This document shows positions 28,221 through 37,194 of a DNA stretch of 64,000 nt, piece by piece. Location: assembly GCF_003253735.1 (NCBI RefSeq), contig NZ_QKYW01000001.1, forward strand, positions 806,001-870,000, read 5' to 3'. A program made the position numbers and the translations under genes. The notes beneath the pieces were generated by a model, which was not told the DNA's origin, did not search any database, and worked only from the letters and a program-made list of their open reading frames with translations. Position 1 is the stretch's first letter. Every line of letters begins with the position of its first letter. The DNA comes from Pseudomonas sp. URMO17WK12:I2. GTDB lineage: Bacteria > Pseudomonadota > Gammaproteobacteria > Pseudomonadales > Pseudomonadaceae.

Positions 28221-29264
28221 ATGTCCGAAGAACGCCGCTGGCAGGCCGTGTGCGAACGAGACGCCACCCAGGATGGTCGATTCGTCTTCGCCGTACGTTC
28301 GACCGGCATCTACTGCCGACCCAGTTGCCCGGCTCGTCGGCCACGCCGCGACAACGTCAGTTTCCACGACGGTCCCGCGCAGGCCGAAGCAGCGGGCTAT
28401 CGCCCCTGTAAACGCTGCTCACCGCAAGGCATCAGCCCAGCCGAGCAACTCGATGCGCTGGTGACCGCTGCCTGCCGTCTGCTCGATGGTGACGGCAAGC
28501 CACCGACGCTAGGCGAGCTCGCTGCGCGAATCGGCCTGTCACCCTCGCACCTGGCCAGGGCCTTCAAAATGCGCACGGCAATGACGCCCAAGGCCTGGGC
28601 CAGCGCTCGCCGGCGTGAGCGCCTCGAGCAGGCGCTGCCTCAGGCTGACTCGGTGTTCGATGCGGCGTTGAACAGCGGTTACTCCAACACCCGGGCGCTG
28701 TACGCACGAGCCGATGGCGTAAGTGCTGCCAGCCGACGCAAAGGTGCCATCGGGGAAAAGCTGTACATGGCCCTGGCGCCCTGCCCGCTGGGCTACCTGT
28801 TACTGGCAAGGGGCGACCACGGGCTTTGCGCCTTGCTGTTCGGCGACTCGCCGAGCGCGCTGGAAGCAGAGCTGCGCCAGCGCTTCCCGCAGGCGACGCT
28901 GCAGGCTGACGATGGGTCGCTGAAGGATTCGCTCAGAGCGGTCATCCAGCAGATGGAAGAGCCCCATCGCGCAGCCAATCTACCGCTGGATATCCGCGGC
29001 ACCGTCTTTCAGCAACAGGTCTGGCAAGCCCTGCGAGCCATTCCCGTGGGAGAGACACGCACCTATGGCCAATTGGCCGCCAGCCTCGGCAGCCACCCGC
29101 GGGCCATCGCCCGTGCCTGTGCCAGCAACCCGCTGGGCCTGCTGGTACCATGCCACCGCGTTACCGCTGCAGATGGCAGCCTGGGCGGCTATCGCTGGGG
29201 CATGGCGCGCAAGGCCGCATTGCTGAAGACCGAAGCCGAAACTGGTGAAGTGAAGACTCCGTAG
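28221..29264 (+). CDS. ada: Bifunctional DNA repair methyltransferase / transcriptional activator Ada
   Basis: 347 residues from ATG 28221 (AGGAG sits 6 nt upstream; the ATG at 28215 abuts the same AGGAG and is less likely). Domains: the N-terminal zinc domain with Cys32, Cys36, Cys63 and Cys66 (YCRPSCPARRP, YRPCKRC), where Cys32 would take methyl groups from DNA phosphotriesters; a single AraC-type helix-turn-helix region (TLGELAARIGLSPSHLARAF); and the C-terminal O6-methylguanine methyltransferase with active-site Cys311 in PCHRV. Methylated Ada activates its own and other alkylation-response genes. Only the usual Ada architecture is seen. Confidence 0.95.
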   Translation: MSEERRWQAVCERDATQDGRFVFAVRSTGIYCRPSCPARRPRRDNVSFHDGPAQAEAAGYRPCKRCSPQGISPAEQLDALVTAACRLLDGDGKPPTLGELAARIGLSPSHLARAFKMRTAMTPKAWASARRRERLEQALPQADSVFDAALNSGYSNTRALYARADGVSAASRRKGAIGEKLYMALAPCPLGYLLLARGDHGLCALLFGDSPSALEAELRQRFPQATLQADDGSLKDSLRAVIQQMEEPHRAANLPLDIRGTVFQQQVWQALRAIPVGETRTYGQLAASLGSHPRAIARACASNPLGLLVPCHRVTAADGSLGGYRWGMARKAALLKTEAETGEVKTP

Positions 29265-29328
29265 CCTGGCGTTGAGCGCAGCGATACCCAGGGCAAACGC
29301 GGGTGTCGCTGCTCTGGATCCGGGCTAC
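29261..29328. repeat. Dispersed palindromic repeat, family 2 (copy 1)
   Basis: Starts GTAGCCTGGCG and ends CGGGCTAC, with inner complementary GCAGCGATACCC / GGGTGTCGCTGC. The first 31 bases are repeated at 55956-55986 with two differences. It begins on the ada stop codon and lies between convergent genes, so it may also end transcription. Confidence 0.7.
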
Positions 29329-29340
29329 GAAGCAACTGGC

Positions 29341-30618
29341 TCAGCGCTCCAGAATCGCCGTCACGCCCTGCCCACCCGCGGCGCAGATGGAAATCAGGCC
29401 ACGTCCCTCGCCCGCTACCGAGAGTAGCTTGGCAAGGTTGGCGACGATGCGTCCACCAGTGGCGGCGAACGGGTGACCGGCAGCCAGGGAGCTGCCTTTG
29501 ACGTTGAGCTTGGCGCGGTCGATGCCGCCCAGCGGCTGCTCCAGGCCCAGCCGCTCGCGGCAATAGTCGGTGTCCTCCCAGGCTTTCAGCGTGCACAACA
29601 CCTGGGCGGCGAATGCCTCATGGATTTCGTAGTAGTCGAAATCCTGCAGGCTCAGGCCATTGCGCGCCAGCAACCGGGGTACGGCGTACACCGGCGCCAT
29701 CAGCAGCCCTTCGCGGCCTTTGACGAAATCCACCGCCGCCGCCTCGCCGTCGCGCCAATAGGCGAGTATCGGCAGGCCGCGGGCCTTGGCCCATTCCTCG
29801 CTGGCAAGCAGCACCAGCGAAGCACCGTCGGTCAGTGGCGTGGAGTTGGCCGCAGTCAGGGTGCCGCGCTGGCCCTTCTCGAACACCGGTTTGAGGGTTG
29901 CCAGCTTGGCCAGGTCGATATCCGGGCGCAGGTTCTGGTCGCGGGTCAGGCCCAGGAAGGGTGTCATCAGGTCGTCCTGCCAGCCTTCGACATAGGCCGC
30001 GGCCAGCTTGCGATGGCTTTCCACGGCCAGTTGGTCCTGCTCGTCACGGGGAATGGCCCAGTGCTGCGCCATCAGTTCGCAGTGCTGGCCCATGGACAGG
30101 CCGGTGCGTGGCTCGCCATTGCGCGGCAATGCCGGTGCCAGATGCCGCGGGCGGATCTGCAGCAGCGTCTTGAGCTTGTCGCCGGTGCTCTTGGCGCGAT
30201 TGGCTTGTAACAGGATCTTGCGCAGGCCCTCGTTTACGCCGATCGGCGCATCCGAAGTGGTGTCCACGCCGCCGGCGATACCGCATTCGATCTGCCCCAG
30301 GGCAATCTTGTTGGCGACCAGCAGCGCCGCCTCGAGACCGGTGCCACAGGCCTGTTGCAGGTCATAGGCCGGGGTTTCGGGCGCCAGGCGCGAGCCCAGC
30401 ACGCATTCACGGGTCAGGTTGAAGTCGCGCGAGTGTTTGAGCACGGCGCCGGCCACCACTTCGCCAAGGCGTTCGCCATGCAGGTGGTAGCGCTCGACCA
30501 GGCCCTCCAGGGCGCTGGTGAGCATCGCCTGGTTGCTGGCTGTGGCGTAGGCGCTGTTGGAGCGGGCGAAGGGAATGCGGTTGCCACCAACGATGGCGAC
30601 CCGGCGAGGCAGGCTCAT
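29341..30618 (-). CDS. fadI: Acetyl-CoA C-acetyltransferase (thiolase, FadI-like)
   Basis: 425 residues from ATG 30618 with AAGGAG 6 nt upstream. Thiolase marks: acyl-binding Cys91 in QQACGTGLEAA, HEAFAAQ, GHPFAATGGR and the second catalytic Cys in CAAGGQGV near the C-terminus. It resembles the trifunctional-complex thiolase FadI (436 residues in E. coli) more than short biosynthetic thiolases. It catalyses thiolytic cleavage or condensation of 3-ketoacyl-CoA in the cytoplasm. It is divergent from a fabG4-type gene by 150 nt, with maoC just beyond, so the three form a fatty-acid or polyester-precursor module. No FadB partner is present. Confidence 0.92.
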   Translation of the reverse strand: MSLPRRVAIVGGNRIPFARSNSAYATASNQAMLTSALEGLVERYHLHGERLGEVVAGAVLKHSRDFNLTRECVLGSRLAPETPAYDLQQACGTGLEAALLVANKIALGQIECGIAGGVDTTSDAPIGVNEGLRKILLQANRAKSTGDKLKTLLQIRPRHLAPALPRNGEPRTGLSMGQHCELMAQHWAIPRDEQDQLAVESHRKLAAAYVEGWQDDLMTPFLGLTRDQNLRPDIDLAKLATLKPVFEKGQRGTLTAANSTPLTDGASLVLLASEEWAKARGLPILAYWRDGEAAAVDFVKGREGLLMAPVYAVPRLLARNGLSLQDFDYYEIHEAFAAQVLCTLKAWEDTDYCRERLGLEQPLGGIDRAKLNVKGSSLAAGHPFAATGGRIVANLAKLLSVAGEGRGLISICAAGGQGVTAILER

Positions 30619-30768
30619 GAACGGCTCCTTGCAGGTAATATTTTGCGGCACTTAAAGGGTGCCGATTCACCGACTCGGGGGCCGGTCATTGGGCTGCTGT
30701 CGATGCATGAAACGAGCGGTAGCGTACAGTGGTCAACCACTTTGAGTTTCAGCCCTGGAGTCTGTTCC

Positions 30769-32124
30769 ATGTCCGATCGCTACCTCAACTTCGCCAATAC
30801 ACCGGCTGGTCGTCGCCTGGTCGGCGCACTCGGTCTGCCTGCGCCCCTGCCCCTGGAGCGTTGGGTAGGGGGCCGTAATCGGCCACTGGAAGGAGCCCTG
30901 CTGATCGGCGGCGAGGGCGACCTGGGCGCCGCGGTGGCGGGTTTCGCCAACCGCCTGACCGACGAACACTTCGCCGCCCGTGATGAACAGTTCGGCCTGC
31001 CACGCTGGACCGCCGAACATGGCCCCAAGCTCAAGGGCCTGGTCTTCGACGCCAGTGGGCTGAGCCGCTTCGAAGAGCTGGACTCATTACGCCAGTTCTT
31101 CCAGCCAGCCTTGAAGAATCTTGGCCGCTGCCCGCATGTGGTAGTGCTCGGCCGCGCACCCGAGACGCTGAACGATCCGCAAGCCAGCAGCGTGCAGCGC
31201 GCCCTCGAAGGCTTTACCCGCTCGCTGGCCAAGGAGATCCGCCGCGGCGGCACCGTGCAGTTGCTGCATGTCGACCCGGGTGCCGAGTCCCAGCTGGAGG
31301 GCGCCCTGCGCTTTCTGCTGTCGCCCAAGAGCGCCTACATCTCGGCCCAGGTACTGCGCCTGCAACCCTGTGCCCAGCAGGTCAGCGACTGGACGCGCCC
31401 ACTGGCCGGCAAGACCGCGCTGGTGACTGGCGCCAGCCGCGGTATCGGCGCCGCCATTGCCGAAACCCTGGCCCGTGACGGGGCCGAGATTCTGCTGCTC
31501 GACGTACCGCCCGCCAAGGACGCTCTCGACGCCCTGGCCGCACGCCTTGGCGGGCGCAGCCTGGCGCTAGATATCTGTGCCGAGGACGCACCGACCAGAC
31601 TGCTCGAGGCGCTGCCGGAAGGTGTGGATATCGTCGTCCACAACGCCGGCATCACCCGCGACAAGACCCTGGCGAAAATGAGCGAGGGGCTATGGGAATC
31701 GGTGATCGACGTCAACCTGCGGGCTCCGCAGCAACTCACCGCGGCCCTGCTGGAAGCCGGCGCCTTGCGCGACAATGGCCGCGTGGTGCTGATCGCCTCG
31801 CTCAGCGGCATCGCCGGGAATGTCGGGCAGACCAACTACGCGACCAGCAAGGCCGGGCTGATCGGCCTCGCCCAGAGCTGGGCGCCGGCCCTGGCGCAGC
31901 GCGGCATCAGCATCAACGCAGTGGCACCGGGCTTTATCGAAACGAGCATGACCGCCGCCATTCCCTTCACCATCCGCGAAGCCGGCCGGCGCATGAATTC
32001 GATGAACCAGGGCGGCCTGCCCCAGGATGTCGCCGAAGCGGTGACCTGGTTCGCACAACCCGGCTCCGGCGCGGTCAGCGGTCAGGTGTTGCGGGTCTGC
32101 GGCCAGAGCCTGCTGGGCGCTTGA
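30769..32124 (+). CDS. 3-oxoacyl-[acyl-carrier-protein/CoA] reductase, long FabG4-like form
   Basis: 451 residues, about twice the length of a normal FabG. The C-terminal ~245 residues are a complete short-chain dehydrogenase: TGASRGIGAAIAETLA, HNAGITRDKTL, and catalytic Tyr357 and Lys361 in NYATSKAG. The N-terminal ~200 residues (GALLIGGEGDLGAAVAGFA) form a second, degenerate Rossmann domain lacking the catalytic set, as in FabG4/HMwFabG proteins, which prefer longer acyl-CoA and NADH. It reduces 3-ketoacyl-CoA to 3-hydroxyacyl-CoA and sits divergently from thiolase. Its stop touches that of the convergent AraC-type gene. An acyl-CoA-directed role, with MaoC and thiolase, is likely. Confidence 0.92.
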   Translation: MSDRYLNFANTPAGRRLVGALGLPAPLPLERWVGGRNRPLEGALLIGGEGDLGAAVAGFANRLTDEHFAARDEQFGLPRWTAEHGPKLKGLVFDASGLSRFEELDSLRQFFQPALKNLGRCPHVVVLGRAPETLNDPQASSVQRALEGFTRSLAKEIRRGGTVQLLHVDPGAESQLEGALRFLLSPKSAYISAQVLRLQPCAQQVSDWTRPLAGKTALVTGASRGIGAAIAETLARDGAEILLLDVPPAKDALDALAARLGGRSLALDICAEDAPTRLLEALPEGVDIVVHNAGITRDKTLAKMSEGLWESVIDVNLRAPQQLTAALLEAGALRDNGRVVLIASLSGIAGNVGQTNYATSKAGLIGLAQSWAPALAQRGISINAVAPGFIETSMTAAIPFTIREAGRRMNSMNQGGLPQDVAEAVTWFAQPGSGAVSGQVLRVCGQSLLGA

Positions 32125-32571
32125 TCAACAGACGCTGCGCTCGTCTTGGGCCTGGCGGCCACGACGTCGGAACTCTACCGGCGTCTCGCCGGCCCAGCGC
32201 TTGAAGGCGCGGCAGAAGGTGCTGGGTTCGGAAAAACCGGTGCGTTCGGCAATCCGCTCGATGCGCTCCTCGGTGTCCACCAGCAAGCGTTTGGCCAGGT
32301 TGCAGCGGCAATCGCCAAGCAACTCGTTGAAGCGCACACCGGCCTGGGACAGTTGCTCGCGCAGGCGCCGCGCCGGCATGTCCAGGCGCGCGGCAACCCT
32401 CTCAAGGGTCGCGCCCTCGACCAGCAACTCATCGATCAGCCGACTCACCTCGCGCGCCAGCTCGGGACGTAGGTAATGAACGCCCTGGGGAGCCGAGGTG
32501 CGCAAGCACACGAACCCCGGAATCACCGCGGCCACGGGCGTGACGGCCCTGTGCTTGTAAAGGTCGGGCAT
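32125..32571 (-). CDS. Short AraC-type helix-turn-helix regulator
   Basis: 148 residues, far below the ~300 of a standard AraC protein. Only the DNA-binding region is recognisable: ATLERVAARLDMPARRLREQL and IERIAERTGFSEPSTFCRAF, ending RWAGETPVEFRRRG. Residues 1-40 (MPDLYKHRAVTPVAAVIPGF) resemble no sensor domain. It may be a remnant of a full-length regulator or a genuine short form. No frameshift or upstream in-frame sensor domain is evident on this strand. It sits between the fabG4-type gene and maoC, pointing towards the former, so it could regulate this lipid module. Its stop is immediately next to the fabG4 stop. Confidence 0.75.
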   Translation of the reverse strand: MPDLYKHRAVTPVAAVIPGFVCLRTSAPQGVHYLRPELAREVSRLIDELLVEGATLERVAARLDMPARRLREQLSQAGVRFNELLGDCRCNLAKRLLVDTEERIERIAERTGFSEPSTFCRAFKRWAGETPVEFRRRGRQAQDERSVC

Positions 32572-32757
32572 GCTGCATTCCTTGCGTGGGGTGGTAAGGT
32601 GCTAAGCGAGACGGCTCCACCAACCAGCGTAGGCAGCTTTTGCCGTCCATGCTCGTGGTACAGGCAATCGCTTGCGCGGCAGGCACCAATGGGCGCTGGC
32701 TAATGTCCTAGAACTCGACGAGAGTACGTAGAGTCCCACCTTGCACCGGAGCGCACG

Positions 32758-33609
32758 ATGGCAACCGAATGGCTCGATCTGCACACCCCACCGGCATTGC
32801 CCGGCCTGCTCCTGCGCGCTGCGAGCCGCCGTGGAATCACTGGCAAGGTCCTGCCACACCGCGGCCTGCGCTGCACGGTCAGCGTCAATGCCGATCATCT
32901 GGCACGCTATCGCCAGCTGTGCGGCTTCACCGACGATGCCCGGCTGCCCGCCACCTACCCGCATGTGCTGGCTTTCACCCTGCAGATGAAGCTGCTCACC
33001 GACGCTGATTTTCCTTTCCCGTTGCTGGGCCTGGTGCATCTGGAAAACCGCATCCGCGTGGTGCGCCAGCTGGCTGGCCTCGGGCCCTTCACCCTGAGCG
33101 TGGAAGCCAGCAACCTGGCGCCCCACGACAAGGGTGCGGTATTCAGCGTCATCACCCGCCTCGAGGATCAGCTCGGCCTGCTCTGGGAAGGTGACAGCCG
33201 CCTGCTCTGCCGCGGCGTGAAGCTCGATGGGCCGACCATCGGCCGCAGCGAGGCGCCCAGCCTGCCGATGGAAGAACTGGACAGCTGGCAGGCAGAGTCG
33301 AATATCGGTCGCCGCTATGCGCGGGTTTCCGGCGACTACAACCCCATTCACCTGTCGGCCCTGAGCGCCAAGCCATTCGGCTTTCCCCGCGCCATCGCCC
33401 ACGGGCTGTGGAACAAAGCGCGCGCTCTGGCAGCCCTGCAAGGCCATCTACCGGCCTCCGGCTACAGTCTTGAAGTACGCTTCCAGAAGCCGGTGCTGCT
33501 GCCGAGCAACCTGCGCATGCGTGCCAGCCTGCCGGCAGCCGAGGGGCAGTTCGACCTGCGCGGCAAGGACGATGTGCCACATATGGCTGGCTACTGGCAG
33601 GTCATTTGA
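32758..33609 (+). CDS. MaoC-family (R)-enoyl-CoA hydratase
   Basis: 283 residues. The C-terminal hot-dog domain carries the hydratase signature SGDYNPIHLSALSAKPFGFP with Asp and His catalytic residues, then AIAHGLWNKARALAAL. The N-terminal half is a second, degenerate hot-dog fold, as in two-domain MaoC proteins. It hydrates trans-2-enoyl-CoA to (R)-3-hydroxyacyl-CoA in the cytoplasm. It is a natural partner of the FabG4-type reductase (32124) and thiolase (30618), and could supply precursors for polyhydroxyalkanoate or assist beta-oxidation. RBS (CCGGAG) about 7 nt upstream of the ATG. Confidence 0.88.
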   Translation: MATEWLDLHTPPALPGLLLRAASRRGITGKVLPHRGLRCTVSVNADHLARYRQLCGFTDDARLPATYPHVLAFTLQMKLLTDADFPFPLLGLVHLENRIRVVRQLAGLGPFTLSVEASNLAPHDKGAVFSVITRLEDQLGLLWEGDSRLLCRGVKLDGPTIGRSEAPSLPMEELDSWQAESNIGRRYARVSGDYNPIHLSALSAKPFGFPRAIAHGLWNKARALAALQGHLPASGYSLEVRFQKPVLLPSNLRMRASLPAAEGQFDLRGKDDVPHMAGYWQVI

Positions 33610-33650
33610 ACGCATGAAAGAATGTGCGGCCTCTGCCCACGGGACGTCGC

Positions 33651-33953
33651 ATGAACATCGCCGAACTCACCGCCCGCCTGCACGCCATTCGTGATCGCAA
33701 CGACTGGCGCCAGTTCCACGCCCCGAAGAACCTGGTAATGGCCGCCAGTGTGGAAATGGCCGAACTGGTGGAAATCTTCCAGTGGCTCAGCGAAGACCAA
33801 TCGCGCCACCTGCCCGCAGACCAGCTCGAACACGCCGGCCAGGAAATCGGTGACGTAGTGCTTTACCTGCTGCTCCTGTGCAGCGAACTGGGCCTGGACC
33901 TCGACCAGGTGGTACGCGCCAAGCTGGCCCACAGCGAACGGCGGTTCGCCTGA
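33651..33953 (+). CDS. MazG-like nucleotide pyrophosphohydrolase
   Basis: 100 residues. The all-helical MazG/RS21-C6 pattern is clear: VEMAELVEIFQW (EExxE-type first metal site) and QEIGDVVLYLLLLC (second site, ExxD). Proteins of this size hydrolyse non-canonical or excess nucleoside triphosphates (dCTPase-type RS21-C6 homologues) to monophosphate. It ends in TGATG, so the next gene is translated from the overlapping ATG. The two may be part of one transcript. Confidence 0.88.
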   Translation: MNIAELTARLHAIRDRNDWRQFHAPKNLVMAASVEMAELVEIFQWLSEDQSRHLPADQLEHAGQEIGDVVLYLLLLCSELGLDLDQVVRAKLAHSERRFA

Positions 33954-34702
33954 TGAGCGACCGGCACTTCGATGAATTGGCAACCCGCTTCGCCGAGAAG
34001 ATCTATGGCGGCGCCAAGGGCGCGATCCGCCTTGCCGTGCTGCAGGCCGATCTGGCCGAAGCCCTGCCCGCACGCCCGTTGCGCGTGCTCGATGTCGGTG
34101 CCGGCCTGGGGCATATGGCGTTATGGCTGGCCGAACGCGGCCACGACGTCACCCTGGCCGAGCCCGCTGAGCCGATGCTGGCCGGTGCCCGCGAGCGTTT
34201 CGCACAAGCCGGCGTGGCAGCCACCTTCATTCACGCGCCCTGGCAGCAATTGCCGGGGCGTTTCGAGGCTCCCTTCGACCTGGTCATCTGCCACGCGGTG
34301 CTCGAATGGCTGGCCGAGCCGGCCGCCATCCTCCCGGCCCTGCACGGCCTGACCGGCGCCGATGGCTGGCTGTCCCTGGCGTTCTACAACAAGGACGCAT
34401 TGATCTATCGCAATCTGCTCAAGGGCCACCTGCGCAAACTGCGCAAGGAAGAATTCGCCGGTGAGAAGCACAGCCTGACGCCGCAACGCCCGCTCGACCC
34501 GCGGGAGCTCGAGTCGCAACTTGCCACCGGCTGGCAGGTCGAACACAGAAGCGGCGTACGGGTGTTCCACGATTACATGCCCCGGGATTTCCAGGCCAAG
34601 GCGCAGCTTGCCGACCTGCTGGAAATGGAACTGGCGCACCGTCGCCATCCGGCCTTTGCCGGCCTGGGACGCTACCTGCACTGGATCTGTCGGCCACGCT
34701 GA
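33953..34702 (+). CDS. cmoM: tRNA 5-carboxymethoxyuridine methyltransferase CmoM (SmtA-like)
   Basis: 249 residues. A Class I SAM methyltransferase fold: [20 protein letters not shown] (motif I) and [15 protein letters not shown] (motif IV). The C-terminal part [20 protein letters not shown] and ending [12 protein letters not shown] are CmoM family features. It transfers a methyl group to cmo5U34 of specific tRNAs, forming mcmo5U. The start overlaps the previous stop. Confidence in the exact substrate is good but based on family resemblance. Confidence 0.87.
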   Translation: MSDRHFDELATRFAEKIYGGAKGAIRLAVLQADLAEALPARPLRVLDVGAGLGHMALWLAERGHDVTLAEPAEPMLAGARERFAQAGVAATFIHAPWQQLPGRFEAPFDLVICHAVLEWLAEPAAILPALHGLTGADGWLSLAFYNKDALIYRNLLKGHLRKLRKEEFAGEKHSLTPQRPLDPRELESQLATGWQVEHRSGVRVFHDYMPRDFQAKAQLADLLEMELAHRRHPAFAGLGRYLHWICRPR

Positions 34703-34740
34703 CGCCTGCTCTGCCAGGCCCAGCTCGCCAGGAGAGACGC

Positions 34741-35358
34741 ATGAAACGCATCGCCCTGCTGCTGTTCACCACTGCCCTGGCCGCCTGTCAGAGCCACAAT
34801 CCATATACCACCGAGTCGGTGCCGATCCCGCCCGCGCCGCCGGGCGCCGCCAACCACTTCGACCGCAGCGCCTACCCGGCTGCGCCCCGCGATTACGCGG
34901 CCTATCGCAGTTGGGCCTGGCAGCAACGTCCGGCCGGCAGCGCCTGGGCCAGCGCCGACCTGGTGCAGGACGCCCTCAACAACGCCCTTGACCAACGCGG
35001 CCTGCGCCCTGCCCAAGGCAATGCCGCTGCCGACCTCAAGGTACGCACCGACACCCGCCTGGAGCGCCGCGTGCGCCAGGTCGCCGACAGCTATGACCCC
35101 TACTACGGCGGTGGTTACGGCAGCTTCGGCAACCGCGGCTACTACGGCAACGGCCTCGGAGTCGGCGCCCGTGTGCCACTGACCCGTTCCTATGAAGAAG
35201 AGGTCGTGGTGGTGCGCATTGACTTCTTCGACGGCCGCAGCGGTGAACAGGTGTGGAGCGGCCAGGCGGAGATGCGCAGTGCTGGCAGCCAGGCCGAGCG
35301 CGCTGAAGCGCTGCGCAAGGCGGTCAGTGACGCCCTCGGCGAATACCCGCCGGCATGA
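34741..35358 (+). CDS. DUF4136 outer-membrane lipoprotein (first of tandem pair)
   Basis: 205 residues. The lipobox is LAAC at residues 13-16 ([10 protein letters not shown]) after a short signal ([16 protein letters not shown]). The mature N-terminus is proline-rich. DUF4136 marks follow: [25 protein letters not shown], a Gly/Tyr-rich stretch ([20 protein letters not shown]) and [19 protein letters not shown]. It lies 38 nt after cmoM and is followed 32 nt later by a paralogue, suggesting one operon. Members bind the periplasmic side of the outer membrane; their role is unknown, though a stress or envelope function is often suggested. Confidence 0.85.
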   Translation: MKRIALLLFTTALAACQSHNPYTTESVPIPPAPPGAANHFDRSAYPAAPRDYAAYRSWAWQQRPAGSAWASADLVQDALNNALDQRGLRPAQGNAAADLKVRTDTRLERRVRQVADSYDPYYGGGYGSFGNRGYYGNGLGVGARVPLTRSYEEEVVVVRIDFFDGRSGEQVWSGQAEMRSAGSQAERAEALRKAVSDALGEYPPA

Positions 35359-35390
35359 ACCACCCTATCGATGGATTCGGGAGAACACCA

Positions 35391-35954
35391 ATGCGCCGCC
35401 TGCCTCTGCTAATGCTTCCCGTCCTGCTGCTGCTCGGCGCCTGCCAGAGCCAGCAGGTCAACCGCGACTTCGACGCCAGCCGGGATTTTGCCGGTTACCG
35501 CAGCTGGAGCTGGCAGGAGCCGGCGGTGCAGTACAAGCCCGATGACCCGCGCATTCGCAGCGACCTCACCGAACAGCGCCTGCGCAACGCGGTGGCGGAT
35601 CAGCTCGACCAGCGCGGCCTGCGCCCGGCAGGCACCGGCGCCAAGGGCGACCTGAAGGTTCAGGTGTGGTTGGTCGTCGATGACCGCCAACAGCAGGTCA
35701 GCAGCGGCTTCGGTGGCGGCTTCGGCGGTTACTGGGGCCCGTATTGGGGCGGCCCGGCCTACAACGAAACCCGCACTATCGATTACAAGGTGGCGACCGT
35801 GCAGGTCGACCTGCTCGACGGCAAGGATGGCAAGCTGGTCTGGCGCGGCAGCGACGAGCGTATCGTGCGCGATGCCGCCGGCAACCCGGCCGAGCGGGAG
35901 GCAGAAATCCGCGAAACCGTCGGCCGTGTGCTCAGCCAGTATCCACCGCGCTAG
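35391..35954 (+). CDS. DUF4136 outer-membrane lipoprotein (second of tandem pair)
   Basis: 187 residues, with the lipobox LGAC at 16-19 (LLLLGACQSQ) and signal MRRLPLLMLPVLLLLGAC. It shares with its neighbour the pattern [27 protein letters not shown], a glycine-rich linker (FGGGFGGYWGPYWGG) and VQVDLLDGKDGKLVWRGS. The two clearly arose by duplication. The longer GTG-started frame from 35355 would put extra residues before the lipobox, so ATG 35391 was preferred. No function can be assigned. Confidence 0.85.
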   Translation: MRRLPLLMLPVLLLLGACQSQQVNRDFDASRDFAGYRSWSWQEPAVQYKPDDPRIRSDLTEQRLRNAVADQLDQRGLRPAGTGAKGDLKVQVWLVVDDRQQQVSSGFGGGFGGYWGPYWGGPAYNETRTIDYKVATVQVDLLDGKDGKLVWRGSDERIVRDAAGNPAEREAEIRETVGRVLSQYPPR

Positions 35955-35986
35955 CGAATATCAGCCCACCTCGACAGCCGTGACTG

Positions 35987-36913
35987 CTAGCCGCGGCCGA
36001 AGCGATAGAACAGGTTGGGCTCGCTGACGATATACAGGTTGCCCTGGTCATCGAAGGTCATGCCTTCGCCTTGGGGCACGGCCTTGCGAAGACCGGCGAA
36101 ACCGCTATCGAGCGTGCGGAAGCCGATCAGCTTGCCGCTGTCGCCATCGAGTTCCATGATCCGCTTGGACTCGTCACTGAGCAGCGCCAGGTGGCCGGTA
36201 CGTTCATCGAAATGCACCGACGACAGGTCGGTGGCAAACACCGAATCACGGATCCAGTCCTCGTGGTCGAGGATCTCCAGACCGAAATGTCCCCTCACAC
36301 TGTTTTTCAGGCCACGAATCTCGTAGAGCTTCATCGGCGAGTGCTCCTTGACCACAAACAGCCGGTCACGCGCTCGGTCGTAGCCTACTCCCTCGAACCC
36401 CTGGTTGCCCTCACGCTGGATGCCCAGGGTCAGCGACCGATAGTCCTCGCGAAACAATGCGCCAGCACGCTCGGGAACCGGCACCACCACCAACCCCTGC
36501 TGGCGTTCCTCGGCCAGCAGCAACAGGCCATCCCCCAGGTAGGTGACGCCCTCGACGTCGCTGAAGCCGCTCAGCGGGTAGCGCGCCAGCACCTCGCCGT
36601 CCTTGCTCATGGCCAGCAGCTCTTCGGGGTTGTTGAGCACCGCCCACAGCTGGTCACGCTGTTCGTCATAGCTGATGCCGGAGAGGTTGTTCTGCAGGCC
36701 GCCAACCACCTTGGCATCTACCTGCACCTGATAGGCGCGACCCAGTAGGCTGCCTGGCGCCCATTGCGACACGGCCGGCGTGGTCAACCAGTAATAGAGC
36801 CGGTCATCCAGGTGCAGCACGCGCATCTGGTAAACGGCAAGCAGCACGATGGCGAGCAATAGCCAGCGCAGGGCAGGCACACGGGAAAAAGCCCGCTTGG
36901 CGACAGATAGCAT
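35987..36913 (-). CDS. SdiA-regulated-type (YjiK-like) beta-propeller protein
   Basis: 308 residues. A transmembrane or signal segment at about 16-32 (ALRWLLLAIVLLAVYQM) is followed by a periplasmic beta-propeller: NNLSGISYDEQRDQLWAVLN, FSDVEGVTYLGDGLLLLAEE, GNQGFEGVGYDRARDRLFVV, and LYIVSEPNLFYRFGRG. The repeating D-x-L/V pattern is that of the SdiA-regulated family (PF06977-like), whose function is not established; a phytase- or lactonase-like activity is only a fold similarity. ATG 36913 was chosen because the hydrophobic segment directly follows. It is divergent from bphP and may be part of the same regulatory neighbourhood. Confidence 0.82.
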   Translation of the reverse strand: MLSVAKRAFSRVPALRWLLLAIVLLAVYQMRVLHLDDRLYYWLTTPAVSQWAPGSLLGRAYQVQVDAKVVGGLQNNLSGISYDEQRDQLWAVLNNPEELLAMSKDGEVLARYPLSGFSDVEGVTYLGDGLLLLAEERQQGLVVVPVPERAGALFREDYRSLTLGIQREGNQGFEGVGYDRARDRLFVVKEHSPMKLYEIRGLKNSVRGHFGLEILDHEDWIRDSVFATDLSSVHFDERTGHLALLSDESKRIMELDGDSGKLIGFRTLDSGFAGLRKAVPQGEGMTFDDQGNLYIVSEPNLFYRFGRG

Positions 36914-37194
36914 GACGATTCTCGAGTTAGGCTGGGCAGGGCAGCATGCCTGAGCGATGTTGCAGTTAAGCGGCACGCAGCAGGGCATTCAGAGAGACGC
37001 CTGCCGGCAAAGTTCCTCGCGCCCCCGCGGGCGAGCCGTGTTGCCACCCGGCGGCTACAACGGATGGTGGTTTACCCCGCCGAAAAGACCGTGCAGACTG
37101 CCGCAAGATAGTGCATACCGCGCAGGCGATAGCAGCGGATCGCGGCCCCGCGAGACCCTCCATGCCATTCGGCCTGGAACTGAAGGAGATCATC

